A program made the translations under genes and the position numbers. From CAVWDI01 sp963753725 (lineage in GTDB: Bacteria > Chloroflexota > Anaerolineae > Anaerolineales > UBA4823), in contig CAVWDI010000009.1 of the NCBI GenBank assembly GCA_963753725.1, positions 1 to 64,000 on the forward strand: a stretch of DNA of 64,000 nucleotides, given 5' to 3'. How positions within the stretch are numbered: the first letter of the stretch is position 1; every line of letters starts with the position of its first letter. The notes under the pieces are model-generated. The model was not told the DNA's origin, ran no database searches, and saw nothing but the letters and a program-made list of their open reading frames with translations. Below, one piece after another: positions 8,995 to 18,466 of this stretch.

Positions 8995-10781
8995 CCAGGG
9001 AGGCTGGTTTTTGGGGCGGTTTTCCACTGGAACCATCCAGCGTTTTTCCCAATGTCAGCAGTGGAATATCTCTGAATGATAAATTGCTGAGTTCCTTCAA
9101 ACCCCTGGTTGCAGAAGATCACGCCCGGTACGGTTTTTAAGTCAATACAATGATCTCCGCTCCAGTGATCTGAATTCACTTCGACGCTGGTACTGCCCCA
9201 TTTTCCGAGACCGGTATCCTGGGAAGCGCGATATCCTGGTGAATAACCGATTAATAAATCTGGACCGAGATCAGAAAATGGTCCGGAATAGATTTCATCG
9301 CGCAGCAAAGCGCGCTGGATCACAGGCTGGTCTGTTTGATCAAGCCATTCCAGGAGCTGATCGCGAATTTCGCTTAGTAGTGGCAGTGAATTACCTTCCG
9401 AAACAATGCCTTCACCCTCCCGGCCTTCCAGATTGAGATATAGACTATTGAGACCAACTGCATAAGCCCGGCTGTCCTTCCAGTCGACATTACCCAAATT
9501 ACCCTCAAGGTTCGGTCCTTTGAGGGATAAATACCCTTTTTCGACCAACCAACGGTTCAAATTCACTTTGTTATCAAAGTCCGCGAATCCATGATCTGAT
9601 AAAACCAGGAGCTTTGTTTCGGGAGTCCCAATTTCCTGCAGACGGTTCTCGACCCGACCGACCAGGGTATCCAGTTTTTGATACCAGGCCTCGATAATAT
9701 CCGGACGGTCGCGCCGGAACATATGCTGTACTCGGTCCAAACTATCGAACACGATTCCAATCAAACCTTCTTTAAAACCATCCAACATATGAAACAGGAC
9801 CTGTTCACGATGATCGTGAATGGACTCGCACAAACTCATGAACTGGGCATCGCTGATAAAACCTTCCTCCAATCCGGTCGTATCCTGCGGCCATCCCAGG
9901 GATAAGTAAGGTCCGCATGATTTCCAGATGTCCTTGATAAACGAGGGCGGGGTAGCGTAGCGCCAGGGAGAGGCCAGCGGGTGGATCTGCAGCGGGGCCA
10001 TGTAAAGTCCTACATGCGGGGGGATTTGGGTTATTATGGCTCGGGTAAGCGGCCTCACCGTCATTAGAAATCCCATCTTGAATGGAATTTCAAAGATAGG
10101 GCTCCATTGACCTAATGTCAGGTCGATGGGCTGGTCTCCAATCAGCATGCGTGCATTTTGCTCGTTGAAAACCTCCAGCTTTAAGTTCACCAGCGATGAG
10201 TTTGAACGATCCCCTTTTTTTCGAAGTGGACCTTCGATCTGGCTGGTGTAAAAGCTGCCCTTTTTATCCAAAATTCTGAGCGGCGTTTTGCAATTCGAAT
10301 GCTTCAGATCGGCATCGCTGGAATAAAATGTCCCAACACCAAGTTTCCCCAGGATGTCCGGGGTTCCGAGACCGGGGATTGTATTGACGGGCAGTTCTGG
10401 TCGAGCGGGGAAAGTAGCCGGCCACCACAATGAGGCGGCAGGATAGCCCATGCGGGTGGCTTCTTCAAAAATTGTGCGTGCACGATACGGCGGTTTGAAC
10501 TGAAACCCAAACGCTTTCCGTTCCGTTGGAAGCAGTGAGACAAAGGGCGTGTATGATCCGGGATCACGGTGGACGAAATCGAATATGCCGTGCCCGCCTG
10601 GATCAAGGCCTGTAGCGATACTGGTCCAGGATACTTCGGTCTGAGGTGGATCGCTGACGGTAAACCGCTCATATTTGCCGGAATCGATGTACTTTGCCAG
10701 GTGGGGCATCTTTCCTTGCGAGGCAAGGCGTTCAAATATGTTGGGATCAAATGAATCAATTCCCAGGATTAATTCTCGCAT
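8991..10781 (-). CDS. Type I phosphodiesterase/nucleotide pyrophosphatase family protein
   Basis: A 596-residue protein of the alkaline phosphatase superfamily, which hydrolyses or transfers phosphoesters using two metal ions. It begins MRELILGIDSFDP, with the first metal Asp. The nucleophile region QTEVSWTSIATG is followed by HGIFDF, and the later metal-binding motif is LVLSDHGFADF. I take ATG 10781 as the start because the motif follows immediately and family members start there. No signal peptide is seen, so it is probably cytoplasmic or peripheral. It is coupled by ATGA to the downstream membrane protein. Similar proteins in other phyla are often annotated as predicted AP-superfamily phosphohydrolases; the natural substrate is unknown. 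Confidence 0.75.
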   Translation of the reverse strand: MRELILGIDSFDPNIFERLASQGKMPHLAKYIDSGKYERFTVSDPPQTEVSWTSIATGLDPGGHGIFDFVHRDPGSYTPFVSLLPTERKAFGFQFKPPYRARTIFEEATRMGYPAASLWWPATFPARPELPVNTIPGLGTPDILGKLGVGTFYSSDADLKHSNCKTPLRILDKKGSFYTSQIEGPLRKKGDRSNSSLVNLKLEVFNEQNARMLIGDQPIDLTLGQWSPIFEIPFKMGFLMTVRPLTRAIITQIPPHVGLYMAPLQIHPLASPWRYATPPSFIKDIWKSCGPYLSLGWPQDTTGLEEGFISDAQFMSLCESIHDHREQVLFHMLDGFKEGLIGIVFDSLDRVQHMFRRDRPDIIEAWYQKLDTLVGRVENRLQEIGTPETKLLVLSDHGFADFDNKVNLNRWLVEKGYLSLKGPNLEGNLGNVDWKDSRAYAVGLNSLYLNLEGREGEGIVSEGNSLPLLSEIRDQLLEWLDQTDQPVIQRALLRDEIYSGPFSDLGPDLLIGYSPGYRASQDTGLGKWGSTSVEVNSDHWSGDHCIDLKTVPGVIFCNQGFEGTQQFIIQRYSTADIGKNAGWFQWKTAPKTSLPG

Positions 10782-10853
10782 TGTTTTTTCTTGTGATGGG
10801 ATTAATGACTTATAAAACGTAGATAAAACGATTGACAATAAATTTTAATAGCT

Positions 10854-11051
10854 TTATTCATCCAATACTTCTGAAGAATTGTCTTCCTCATCTATTGTCG
10901 TTTGTTCTTCATCTTCTCCAGCGGATCGTCTCAGACGTCCAATGGCAGCCCTGATTTTTCCTGAAAACAGCAAGGCGATACCAGAAAATACTGCCAGTAA
11001 AGACGCCAGTACCTGGAAAAGCATGCCGCCGGTGTTCGGATCAATATACAT
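10854..11051 (-). CDS. Small single-helix membrane protein
   Basis: A 65-residue protein: YIDPNTGGMLFQVLASLL leads into one transmembrane helix (about residues 10-30), then a short basic stretch (KIRAAIGRLRR) and a strongly acidic tail of about 20 residues. The basic flank after the helix suggests a cytoplasmic C-terminus. It lies 72 bases upstream of the phosphodiesterase gene on the same strand and is probably co-transcribed. A YIDPxTGG start before one helix seems to recur next to AP-superfamily genes, but I cannot verify that here. Function unknown. Confidence 0.6.
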   Translation of the reverse strand: MYIDPNTGGMLFQVLASLLAVFSGIALLFSGKIRAAIGRLRRSAGEDEEQTTIDEEDNSSEVLDE

Positions 11052-11208
11052 TTTTACCTCTTATGGTGAGCCTGAACTGAATTTATTATTGACGGACCGC
11101 ACCATATTTGAGCTGCTATTTTACCATGTGCGCCTGACGAAAGAACATAAACATGAACTAATCCGTTGAGATATAATCGCAGAATAAATGGGATTAATGA
11201 GGTGATAC

Positions 11209-11577
11209 ATGCCAAAAATAAAAATTACTTCCGGCGAAATATCCATGGAAGCGGAAATCAACCAGAGTCCAACCGCTCAGTCGCTATCCAACTGTTTGCC
11301 TGTAGAAGGGAAGGCGAATAAATGGGGGGATGAGATTTATTTTGAGATACCTGTGATGATGGAACAGGAGCCGGATGCTCGTGAAATCCTCGAAGTGGGC
11401 GAGTTGGGATACTGGCCTGTCGGGCGAGCATTTTGTATCTTTTTTGGACCTACCCCTGTCAGCACCGATGAACGTCCGCGTGCCTACAGCCCGGTAAATA
11501 TCCTTGGACGTCTGTTGGGAGATCCGCTGCTTTTTAAGTCGTTAAAGATGGCGAACAAGTACGGATTGGACTGTTAG
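11209..11577 (+). CDS. Cyclophilin-like fold protein (TM1367 family)
   Basis: A 122-residue protein matching the small cyclophilin-like family typified by Thermotoga TM1367. Hallmarks are the N-terminal strand KIKI...SMEAEI, the central WGDEIYFEIPV, the glycine-rich LGYWPVGRAFCIFFGPTP and the C-terminal SPVNILGRLLGDP. Proteins of this fold lack evidence for prolyl isomerase activity and their role is unknown. It is preceded by GAGGTGATAC as ribosome site and stands alone between two minus-strand transcription units. Confidence 0.8.
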   Translation: MPKIKITSGEISMEAEINQSPTAQSLSNCLPVEGKANKWGDEIYFEIPVMMEQEPDAREILEVGELGYWPVGRAFCIFFGPTPVSTDERPRAYSPVNILGRLLGDPLLFKSLKMANKYGLDC

Positions 11578-11590
11578 ATACTTAATGATA

Positions 11591-12529
11591 CTAATTCGAG
11601 TTTAAAAAACAGGTGTTCATCAGGTCGAGCAGCGATACAAACCCGGTTACATGATAGTACTTATCAACCACGGGAAGTCCGGGTAATTTGTGTTCTTTCA
11701 TCAAACGGAAGGCTTTTTCTAAATTGTCATCTGGATGCACAAATAATGGTTCTCCCATAATTTCTGCCGCTACTTGAATTTTAGATGGATCGGCATATTT
11801 CAAAGCCTGTTCGTATCCCTGCGGGTCGTCGATATATTCCTCCGGCATTACCGGGATAAACATCATCTCGGCCAGAGATTGGGTATTGATAATGCCCATC
11901 AATCTACTCTCTTTGTTGACCACGCATGCCAGGCAAGCATCCGGATTGCTGGTGAACGCTTCCAATACTTCTTGCAGCGCCTGGTCCATACGAACCAGAA
12001 TTGGTTTTTGTTTTGAGCGACCAATGATTTCCGAGATCTTTCTAGCGCGCTTTTTTGACCAATCCAAGCGGGCTCCATCGCCGTATTTTGAATTGATATC
12101 ATCTTCCAGCCACTGCAGCAGGTTTGATCTGGACTGGTCTTCCTGAGTGCTTTCAAATTCGTCTATTCTTTCTTGAGGTTTATCTAATCCCCATTTTTGT
12201 AATCCCAGCACCTGTCCGATTGGCATGGTAAATAATATCCCGCTGCGAGGGCTGTCGAATCCTTTTACGATACGGTCCGCTTCGGAGATAGCCTGTTCCA
12301 GAAGGTCTGGATCATCAATCAAGCTGAATAATGTGCGTTGGGACGAACGTACTTCGTCGAACATTTTTAGAAAGCTGCCCAATCCGCGCCGGCGCATTAA
12401 TTCGGAAGCCTGAAATCCCCCCACTGAATTTAAAATAGTAACGCCTGGGATACCGATTTCCTTCCAGGCATCCAGAATTTCCGGCATGTGAGTCAGATCG
12501 TGAAGGATTACCATCAAAAGGTTTGTCAT
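11591..12529 (-). CDS. PII-like/CBS-domain regulatory protein
   Basis: A 312-residue cytoplasmic protein. Residues 1-110 (ILHDLTHMPEILDAWKEIGIPGVTILNSVGG) resemble the ferredoxin-like fold of PII-type signalling proteins. The C-terminal ~130 residues form a CBS pair: one half around FTSNPDACLACVVNKESRLMGIINTQSL and the other around MGEPLFVHPDDNLEKAFRLM with LPGLPVVD. CBS pairs usually bind adenine nucleotides. The protein has no enzymatic or membrane domain, so it is probably a sensor that acts on a partner. It lies 10 bases downstream of the TetR-family regulator on the same strand, suggesting one transcript. The PII-like assignment is by eye and less sure than the CBS part. Confidence 0.7.
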   Translation of the reverse strand: MTNLLMVILHDLTHMPEILDAWKEIGIPGVTILNSVGGFQASELMRRRGLGSFLKMFDEVRSSQRTLFSLIDDPDLLEQAISEADRIVKGFDSPRSGILFTMPIGQVLGLQKWGLDKPQERIDEFESTQEDQSRSNLLQWLEDDINSKYGDGARLDWSKKRARKISEIIGRSKQKPILVRMDQALQEVLEAFTSNPDACLACVVNKESRLMGIINTQSLAEMMFIPVMPEEYIDDPQGYEQALKYADPSKIQVAAEIMGEPLFVHPDDNLEKAFRLMKEHKLPGLPVVDKYYHVTGFVSLLDLMNTCFLNSN

Positions 12530-12539
12530 TGTCTTCCTC

Positions 12540-13157
12540 TCAAATCAATTCATCATACTGCTGCAGATCTAATCCAAGCGATCGATGCAGACCCAACACC
12601 GTTAAACGCATTACCTGGATGGACATGTAATTGGATGTGTAAGGCATTTCGTTCTTGAGCCACCAAACCAGTACGCCTTCAACAGCAGAACCCAGATAAA
12701 TGACCGCCAATTCAGGAGGTACAAGGATTTTATTTTCCTCAGGCTGCAGGGCGTTGAACCAGCGTAATCCGACCGTTTCTATGTAAGCATGAATGCGACT
12801 CGAGAATTCGGGAATATTTTCTTCTCCCAGCATTACCCGGAAAAATCCTGCATGTTTTGCGACATGATCGAAAACGCTTTCAATCGATATTAGCGCCGAT
12901 CCCAGACCGGCGATCCCATCATCCGGAGGCAGCCAAACGGCCTCAGCCATTATCTCATTAAATACGTCCTCGAGCAGATCTAACTTATCCCTGTAGTGCA
13001 GGTAAAAAGTTGCCCTGTTTAATGTCGCCCTGTCGGTGATATCCTGGATCGTTATAGCGGAGTAGCCTTTTTCCGGAATCAGATCGATCAGCGCCTTACG
13101 AAGTAGTCCCCGCGTTCGCTGGACTCTTGGATCAAGTTTGGGTTCATTATTCGACAT
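12540..13157 (-). CDS. TetR/AcrR-family transcriptional regulator
   Basis: A 205-residue repressor-type protein. Residues 10-60 form the TetR helix-turn-helix (ALIDLIPEKGYSAITIQDI then TLNRATFYLHYRDK), and the rest is an all-helical ligand domain that ends in a C-terminal segment typical of this group. It is divergent from the ABC exporter genes beginning near 13385 and probably controls them. The ~230-base gap is AT-rich and holds related ATGAGTT-containing stretches near 13190 and 13225, but no clear operator can be assigned. It reads into the PII-like/CBS gene. Confidence 0.8.
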   Translation of the reverse strand: MSNNEPKLDPRVQRTRGLLRKALIDLIPEKGYSAITIQDITDRATLNRATFYLHYRDKLDLLEDVFNEIMAEAVWLPPDDGIAGLGSALISIESVFDHVAKHAGFFRVMLGEENIPEFSSRIHAYIETVGLRWFNALQPEENKILVPPELAVIYLGSAVEGVLVWWLKNEMPYTSNYMSIQVMRLTVLGLHRSLGLDLQQYDELI

Positions 13158-13384
13158 ATTCAGCCTTTTTGTCGCATAAGCAACGCGCTAATGAGTTGTT
13201 AATTATACTACTGCGTTGTGTTCATGAGTTATGTGTTAACATCACCTGCGAATACGATCATGTTCATTTTTACCTTCAATAACTGCCAACTACCTGCGGC
13301 AGATTCTCAAGAAGAAGGATAACCAAAAACTGCGTTCACAATTTACTTTAATAAGGGGTGTATTGTGAACGAACGAGAATTAAT

Positions 13385-14173
13385 ATGACCTTGCCTGTTG
13401 GAATTGCGAGTGAGGAAGAACAAAATTTTAACACCTTAGATAAGAGCCGTAATGTATCTGGGAATGGATACATTATCCAGCTGAGTGGTTTGTACAAGAA
13501 TTACATTACTGAATCTGGCGAATATCCGGCGCTCAAAGGTATCGATTTAAGTGTAAAAAGTGGGGAATTCACAGCGGTGATTGGCAAGTCTGGAGCCGGA
13601 AAATCTACCATGGTTAATATGATCTCCGGTATTGATGATCCCACAGCAGGTGAAATAATCGTAAATAGTTCACCTGTGCATCAGATGAATGAAGACCAGA
13701 AGGCTGGCTGGCGCGGCCGTAATCTGGGAGTCGTTTTCCAGTTTTTCCAATTGCTGCCCAGTATAAACTTGTTAGAGAACGTCACGATCCCAATGGATTT
13801 TAGCAACTCGGTTCCAAAGAGAGAGAGAAAAGAACGCGCCATGCACTTGTTGGATCAGGTGGGGTTGGCGGAACATGCCAATAAAACACCCGCGAAAATT
13901 TCAGGCGGCCAACAGCAGCGTGTGGCAATTGCGCGCGCATTAGCGAACGATCCGCAGGTTATCATCGCAGACGAACCCACCGGGAATCTGGACTCGGTCA
14001 CGGCTGGGGAGATTTTCGACCTTTTTGCATCGCTGGTTGAAGGAGGAAGGACAGTGCTGGTAGTCTCGCATAACAAAGACATTGGAAAACTGGTATCCAG
14101 AGTGGTGGAGATTTCTGATGGAAGGATTATTGATAACGGCACAGGATACTCCATACAAGGATCAAAGGCATAG
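13385..14173 (+). CDS. ABC transporter ATPase (LolD/MacB type), first copy
   Basis: ATP-binding subunit of an exporter-type or lipoprotein-releasing-type ABC system. Visible are Walker A GKSGAGKST, Q-loop in VVFQFFQLLP, signature ISGGQQQRVAIARAL, Walker B VIIADEPTGNLD and the switch His in VVSHN. About 35 residues precede the domain. The start is ATG 13385 or an upstream in-frame GTG at 13358; neither has a strong ribosome site. It is followed after 5 bases by the permease, so they form an operon with a second ATPase at 16608. The divergent TetR gene is the likely regulator. Confidence 0.85.
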   Translation: MTLPVGIASEEEQNFNTLDKSRNVSGNGYIIQLSGLYKNYITESGEYPALKGIDLSVKSGEFTAVIGKSGAGKSTMVNMISGIDDPTAGEIIVNSSPVHQMNEDQKAGWRGRNLGVVFQFFQLLPSINLLENVTIPMDFSNSVPKRERKERAMHLLDQVGLAEHANKTPAKISGGQQQRVAIARALANDPQVIIADEPTGNLDSVTAGEIFDLFASLVEGGRTVLVVSHNKDIGKLVSRVVEISDGRIIDNGTGYSIQGSKA

Positions 14174-14178
14174 TAAGG

Positions 14179-16586
14179 ATGGCGGTTCAGGCACGCTGGT
14201 CAAAGATTATTAAAGATATTTGGAGCAATAAATCCCGTTCGCTTCTCGTAATTCTCTCGATAGCAGTGGGGGTGGCGGCTGTTGGGATGATTAACAACGC
14301 GTCCCGTATAATCCAGCGTGACTTATACAATGAATATGATGCAGGAAATCCTGCACTGCTTCAAATTTTTATCTCACCATTTCAGAAGGACCTCGCAAAA
14401 GCGGTTGAAGATATGCGTGAGGTAGATACCGCTGAAGCACGCCGGACCGAAAGTGCCTCAATCCTTAATCAGACCGGTGAGTGGGAGGATCTCACGCTGA
14501 ACGTCGTCCAGGATTTTAATGAGGTGGGTATCAACCGCTTTACTTACGAGCACGGAGTTGCTAAACCAGGTGTTCGTCAAATATTGTTGGAACAGCAGTC
14601 TGCCGAATTGTTGGGGCTTTCAACCGGAGACCAAATCGTTGTTGAAATGCAGGACGAAAACCGCTATGATCTTACGGTTGCGGGAATCGTACATGATGTT
14701 TATGTGATGCCTATGGCTATCTTAGGCGAAGCAAGCGGATACATCAGCATGGGGACTTTGGAGTGGATGGGTGGAAGATCGTATTTTAATCGCCTGGACT
14801 TAACTGTATCAGGAGACCAAAAAGACAAAGAGTCAGTCATCAATGTGGGTAATATTGCCCGCGATCGAGTGATTGAACCGGCCGGATTTAATGTTGCCAG
14901 AATCCAGACGCCTGGTTTCGGTTCCGACCCAGGAGATCATTGGGCGCAAAACCAGATTATGGGGTTTGTGCTAATCCTGCAGATTATGAGCGTTCTGGCG
15001 GTTTTCTTAAGTGGAGGTCTGGTTATTAATACCGTTTCAGCCATCTTATCCCAGCAGACTAAACAAATTGGAATTCTGCGTTCAGTGGGTGCCCGCAGAA
15101 AACAACTCATTGGGATGTATGTCGTCAACGTTTTGATTTTCAGCGTCCTGGCGGTTCTTATTGCCGTTCCAGCTGGACTGCTGGGCGCTTGGTGGTTGGT
15201 ATCGTTTGCGGCTGATTTTTTAAATTACAGCGTAACCCAAATCGATCTACCTTTATCTGTACTTTTAATACAGATCGGGCTGGGAATAATTATGCCAGTT
15301 TTAATCGCGCTGATCCCAATTGCAGCGGGTACGCGCATTTCTGTCTATGATGCGATCTACCAATATGGTCTGGGCGGGGATGGTGAAATGGGATTGATCC
15401 CACGCTTATTTGGGCGAATTCGGGGTCTGACGCCAGAAATTATTCTATCCCTCAGAAATACATTCCGCAAGAAGGCCAGGTTGGCGTTCACACTGATCAC
15501 ATTGACCTTGGCGGGCGCCATGTTCATGGCTGTTTTCAGTACCGCGATACGTTATCCGCTCAAATCCAGGGGATCGAACGTTATATCGAATTCGATGCTC
15601 TGCTGCAGCTGCCGGGCGGCCGGGATAAAAACGTAGTCGAACGCGAAGCAATGCGTATAGATGAAGTCAATTTGGCGGAAGGATGGGGCAGCGCAGTAGG
15701 CATGATCCTGCGTCAGGACGGCAGCCAAAGCGAGGAGTTTGACATCATCGGGCTGCCTTACGATACCGCCACCATTAACCCGCTGCTGCTGGAGGGGAAC
15801 TGGCTGTCTGGTTCGGACCTGCCGCAGATCGTGATTAATGAAGACCTGCTCGTTGAAGAACCTGGTATTGAGGTTGGGGAAAAGATCCTGTTAAAGGTTG
15901 GGGATAAAAAAAGAGCTTTTGAAGTCTCAGGAATCGTATCGAAACATCTATCTGGTCCCCGAATTTATATGGATTACGGGACTTACGAACGTTTTTCCGG
16001 AAAGAACAATCAGGTGGATGTGGTACGAGTTTTAGCGACTCCAGAAAATACCAGCAGTCTTGCGATCCAGGAGGATATCGCCGAACAACTGGAGGAGAGG
16101 TTCACAAATGCCAAATTAAACCCGGGTAGAAGCACAACCAAGAATGCTTATTACGGAAATTTTACGGATGTTTTCGATATTATATTGGTCGTGCTGATGG
16201 TCATGGCGCTGATGCTGGCTGTGGTGGGTGGTTTAGGATTGACCGGCACGTTGGGTATGAACGTCCTTGAGCGTACACGCGAGATTGGTGTGCTGCGGGC
16301 AGTTGGAGCATCAAACCCCTCTGTAAGAAAAGTGGTTGTAATTGAAGGATTGATGGTCGGAATTATGAGCTGGGTTTTAGGCGCGTTACTCTCTGGACCC
16401 GCCGGCTGGACGCTTGCCCGGGCAGTGGTAAATACAACCCTGGAAACTGAATTGAGTTTCCGGTACTCTATCTTTGGATTGTTCATCTGGCTGCTGGTGG
16501 TAGTGATTATTGGTGTGTTTTCCAGTCTGGGACCGGCGTTGAATGCTGCCCGTCTCCGCGTGCGCGATGTGCTGGATTATGAATAA
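14179..16586 (+). pseudogene. FtsX-type ABC permease, one frameshift
   Basis: Membrane subunit of the exporter encoded with ATPases on both sides. The layout is an N-terminal helix (LLVILSIAVGVAAVGMI), a MacB-like periplasmic domain, a first FtsX domain with three helices near 14950-15380, another MacB-like domain, and a second FtsX domain near 16170-16560. The frame breaks near 15542: the first frame ends at 15636, while the second reads on through RDTLSAQIQGIERYIEF into the 15651 frame. Joined, it is about 800 residues, normal for double-FtsX permeases. Both FtsX domains have the conserved ERTREIGVLRAVGA-like coupling helix. A single missing or extra base is the likely cause. Confidence 0.75.
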
Positions 16587-16607
16587 AAATCTTTGGAAAT
16601 GGCTTAA

Positions 16608-17339
16608 ATGAACTTTCGTCGAAAGCAAACAAACGCACATGAGGCGGCTGTAAATAGCTCCAACGGTGGGTTGATTGAACTGGTGAATGTGGAAAAGACC
16701 TTCCACACAACTGCCGGAAATTTCACCGCGTTAAAGGATGTAAACATCAAAATTGGAGAGGGGGAATTCGTGTCAATCATCGGTAAGTCTGGCAGCGGTA
16801 AAACGACTTTGATCAATGTTCTCACCGGGATTGATAATCCCACAAGCGGAGAAATTTTTGTTTCGGGTACGCCGATCCATAACCTTAATGAAGGGCAGAT
16901 GGCAAAGTGGCGCGGGACAACGATTGGGATTGTTTTCCAATTCTTCCAGATCCTTCCGACATTGACTGTGATGGAAAATGTAATGCTTCCTATGAGCCTG
17001 GCCAACCTGTACAGCGTGACGGAAAGGCATGACAGAGCGATGGGTTTATTGGAACAGGTCGGACTGGCCGCCGAGGCGCATAAGTTCCCGAGCAAATTAT
17101 CGGGCGGGCAGCAGCAGCGAGCGGCGATCGCACGGGCATTGGCTAACGATCCACCCATCATTGCTTCGGATGAACCAACCGGCAATCTGGATTCTCAATC
17201 GGCTGAGAAGGTAATGCGGCTGTTTGGGAATCTGGTAAGCCAGGGGAAAACGATCCTGATGGTCACACACGACGAAGAATTGGCCGCAAAGGCAAAACGT
17301 ACGATCAAGATTGTGGATGGGGAGATAACAAATTCCTGA
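16608..17339 (+). CDS. ABC transporter ATPase (LolD/MacB type), second copy
   Basis: A 243-residue ATPase with Walker A GKSGSGKTT, Q-loop VFQFFQILPT, signature LSGGQQQRAAIARAL, a Walker B region with a small change (IIASDEPTGNLD, Ser instead of the more usual Ala or Leu), and the switch VTHDEE. It is clearly paralogous to the ATPase at 13385. It follows the permease by 21 bases. With one double-FtsX permease and two ATPases, the complex may use a heteromeric ATPase pair, which is an inference from gene order. Confidence 0.85.
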   Translation: MNFRRKQTNAHEAAVNSSNGGLIELVNVEKTFHTTAGNFTALKDVNIKIGEGEFVSIIGKSGSGKTTLINVLTGIDNPTSGEIFVSGTPIHNLNEGQMAKWRGTTIGIVFQFFQILPTLTVMENVMLPMSLANLYSVTERHDRAMGLLEQVGLAAEAHKFPSKLSGGQQQRAAIARALANDPPIIASDEPTGNLDSQSAEKVMRLFGNLVSQGKTILMVTHDEELAAKAKRTIKIVDGEITNS

Positions 17340-17566
17340 GCGTTGACTTACCTTGCCACCGGCTGTTTTGGAAAAAGGCTTCGTTTAACTTGTACTCCAC
17401 CGCAATGCTCAAAGTGATGAATATAGAACAAAATTATTACATTATTCCAACAATGGGTAAATTATAATTACACTCGTTTCAAGAAGAAATCTGCAAATTA
17501 CCTATTTTTTTTAGTGGTAAGAAATAAAAATCCTTTATTGATTTAAAGAATATAGTGGAGAATAAA

Positions 17567-17977
17567 ATGAAAATTGCAGCTGTAACAGATGATGGGATAA
17601 CGATCAGCCAACACTTTGGCAGAGCGACCAAGTATATGGTAGTAACGGTGGAAAATGGGATGGAAATCGGGCGTGAATTGCGGGATAAATTGGGTCACCA
17701 TGATTTTCAAAAAGAAGGCGATGAAGGACATCATCACGATCATGATGATGAACGTGGACGAGGGTTCGGCCAGCATTCGTCTGATAAACACCAGCGCATG
17801 TTTGCGGCGATTACTGACTGCCAGGTATTATTGGCGCGTGGGATGGGCAGGGGAGCATATTTGGGATTGGAAGGCGCAGGAATCCGACCTGTTCTGACGG
17901 ATATTTCCGAGATTGATGCAGCAGTCATTTCCGTCATCGATGGGAACATCCACGATTATACGGAGCGATTGCACTAA
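17567..17977 (+). CDS. NifX/NifB-like dinitrogenase cofactor-family protein with His-rich insert
   Basis: A 136-residue protein of the NifX/NafY/NifB C-terminal fold (a family that binds iron-molybdenum cofactor precursors in diazotrophs, but is widespread elsewhere). It begins MKIAAVTDDGITISQHFGRATKY, which is typical, and later has LLARGMGRGAYLGLEGAGIRPVL. Between residues about 42 and 72 there is an insert rich in His, Asp and Glu (GHHHDHDDE), likely metal binding. ATG 17567 is chosen over GTG 17555 because GTGGAG sits just before it. No other nitrogen-fixation genes are near, so a role in nitrogen fixation is not supported. Metal handling is the safer inference. Confidence 0.75.
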   Translation: MKIAAVTDDGITISQHFGRATKYMVVTVENGMEIGRELRDKLGHHDFQKEGDEGHHHDHDDERGRGFGQHSSDKHQRMFAAITDCQVLLARGMGRGAYLGLEGAGIRPVLTDISEIDAAVISVIDGNIHDYTERLH

Positions 17978-18466
17978 TTCAGCGATCAATAAATCATTTT
18001 GTCTTTTCTTTGGGACTAACTATCAGAATCTGGTTTATCTGATCCGGAAACCTGATGTTTGATATTTTAATTCTGACAATTCAAAAGCTGATCCAGATTA
18101 ATCAACAAGGGCTCAGCGCTTTGCAGCATATCCTTCTATGCTAATCGTATTCGCGTGTTTACCGAATCTGGTTGGGGGAAAATAAAAGTTTAACTATTGA
18201 TCGTTTGAAATTGCCGGTAAATATGGGGCTGTCTAAAAAGTAATGATTGTCATGCTGAGTAAAGCGAAGCATCTGGTTTTCATCGACAGAGACTCTTCAC
18301 TTTGTTCACACCGTCCCGGTATCCTTCGGGAGAGTGACAAACCTTTTGGGATAGCACCTAAAATGCAATGGGACAGATATAGTCCTTGATTATGGTAGAC
18401 TTTTAAATGCGTTATTGAATCGGATTTTTGAGGTACATAATCTAAACATTTTGGAGAAATATTTTC
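17978..18466. other. Intergenic stretch holding one dispersed repeat
   Basis: 489 bases without a convincing gene. The only recognisable structure is the dispersed repeat at 18225-18357. The remainder is AT-rich with stop codons in all frames. Confidence 0.6.
18225..18357 (+). repeat. Dispersed GGGGCTGTC repeat, copy 1
   Basis: Begins GGGGCTGTCTAAAAAGTAAT and continues with TGTCATGCTGAGTAAAGCG, the GAAGCATCTGG core, and AGAGTGACAAACC. It is nearly identical to the copy at 54205-54314 except for an extra ~23 bases (18311-18333) that themselves form a small CCCGGT...CGGG hairpin. The far end, TGGGATAGCACC, is a degraded form of the inverted terminus. It looks like a non-coding palindromic REP/MITE-type element. 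Confidence 0.75.

Noticed and set aside
18225..18357. Insertion sequence
   Set aside because: Too short, no open frame and no target duplication; a non-coding palindromic repeat fits better.
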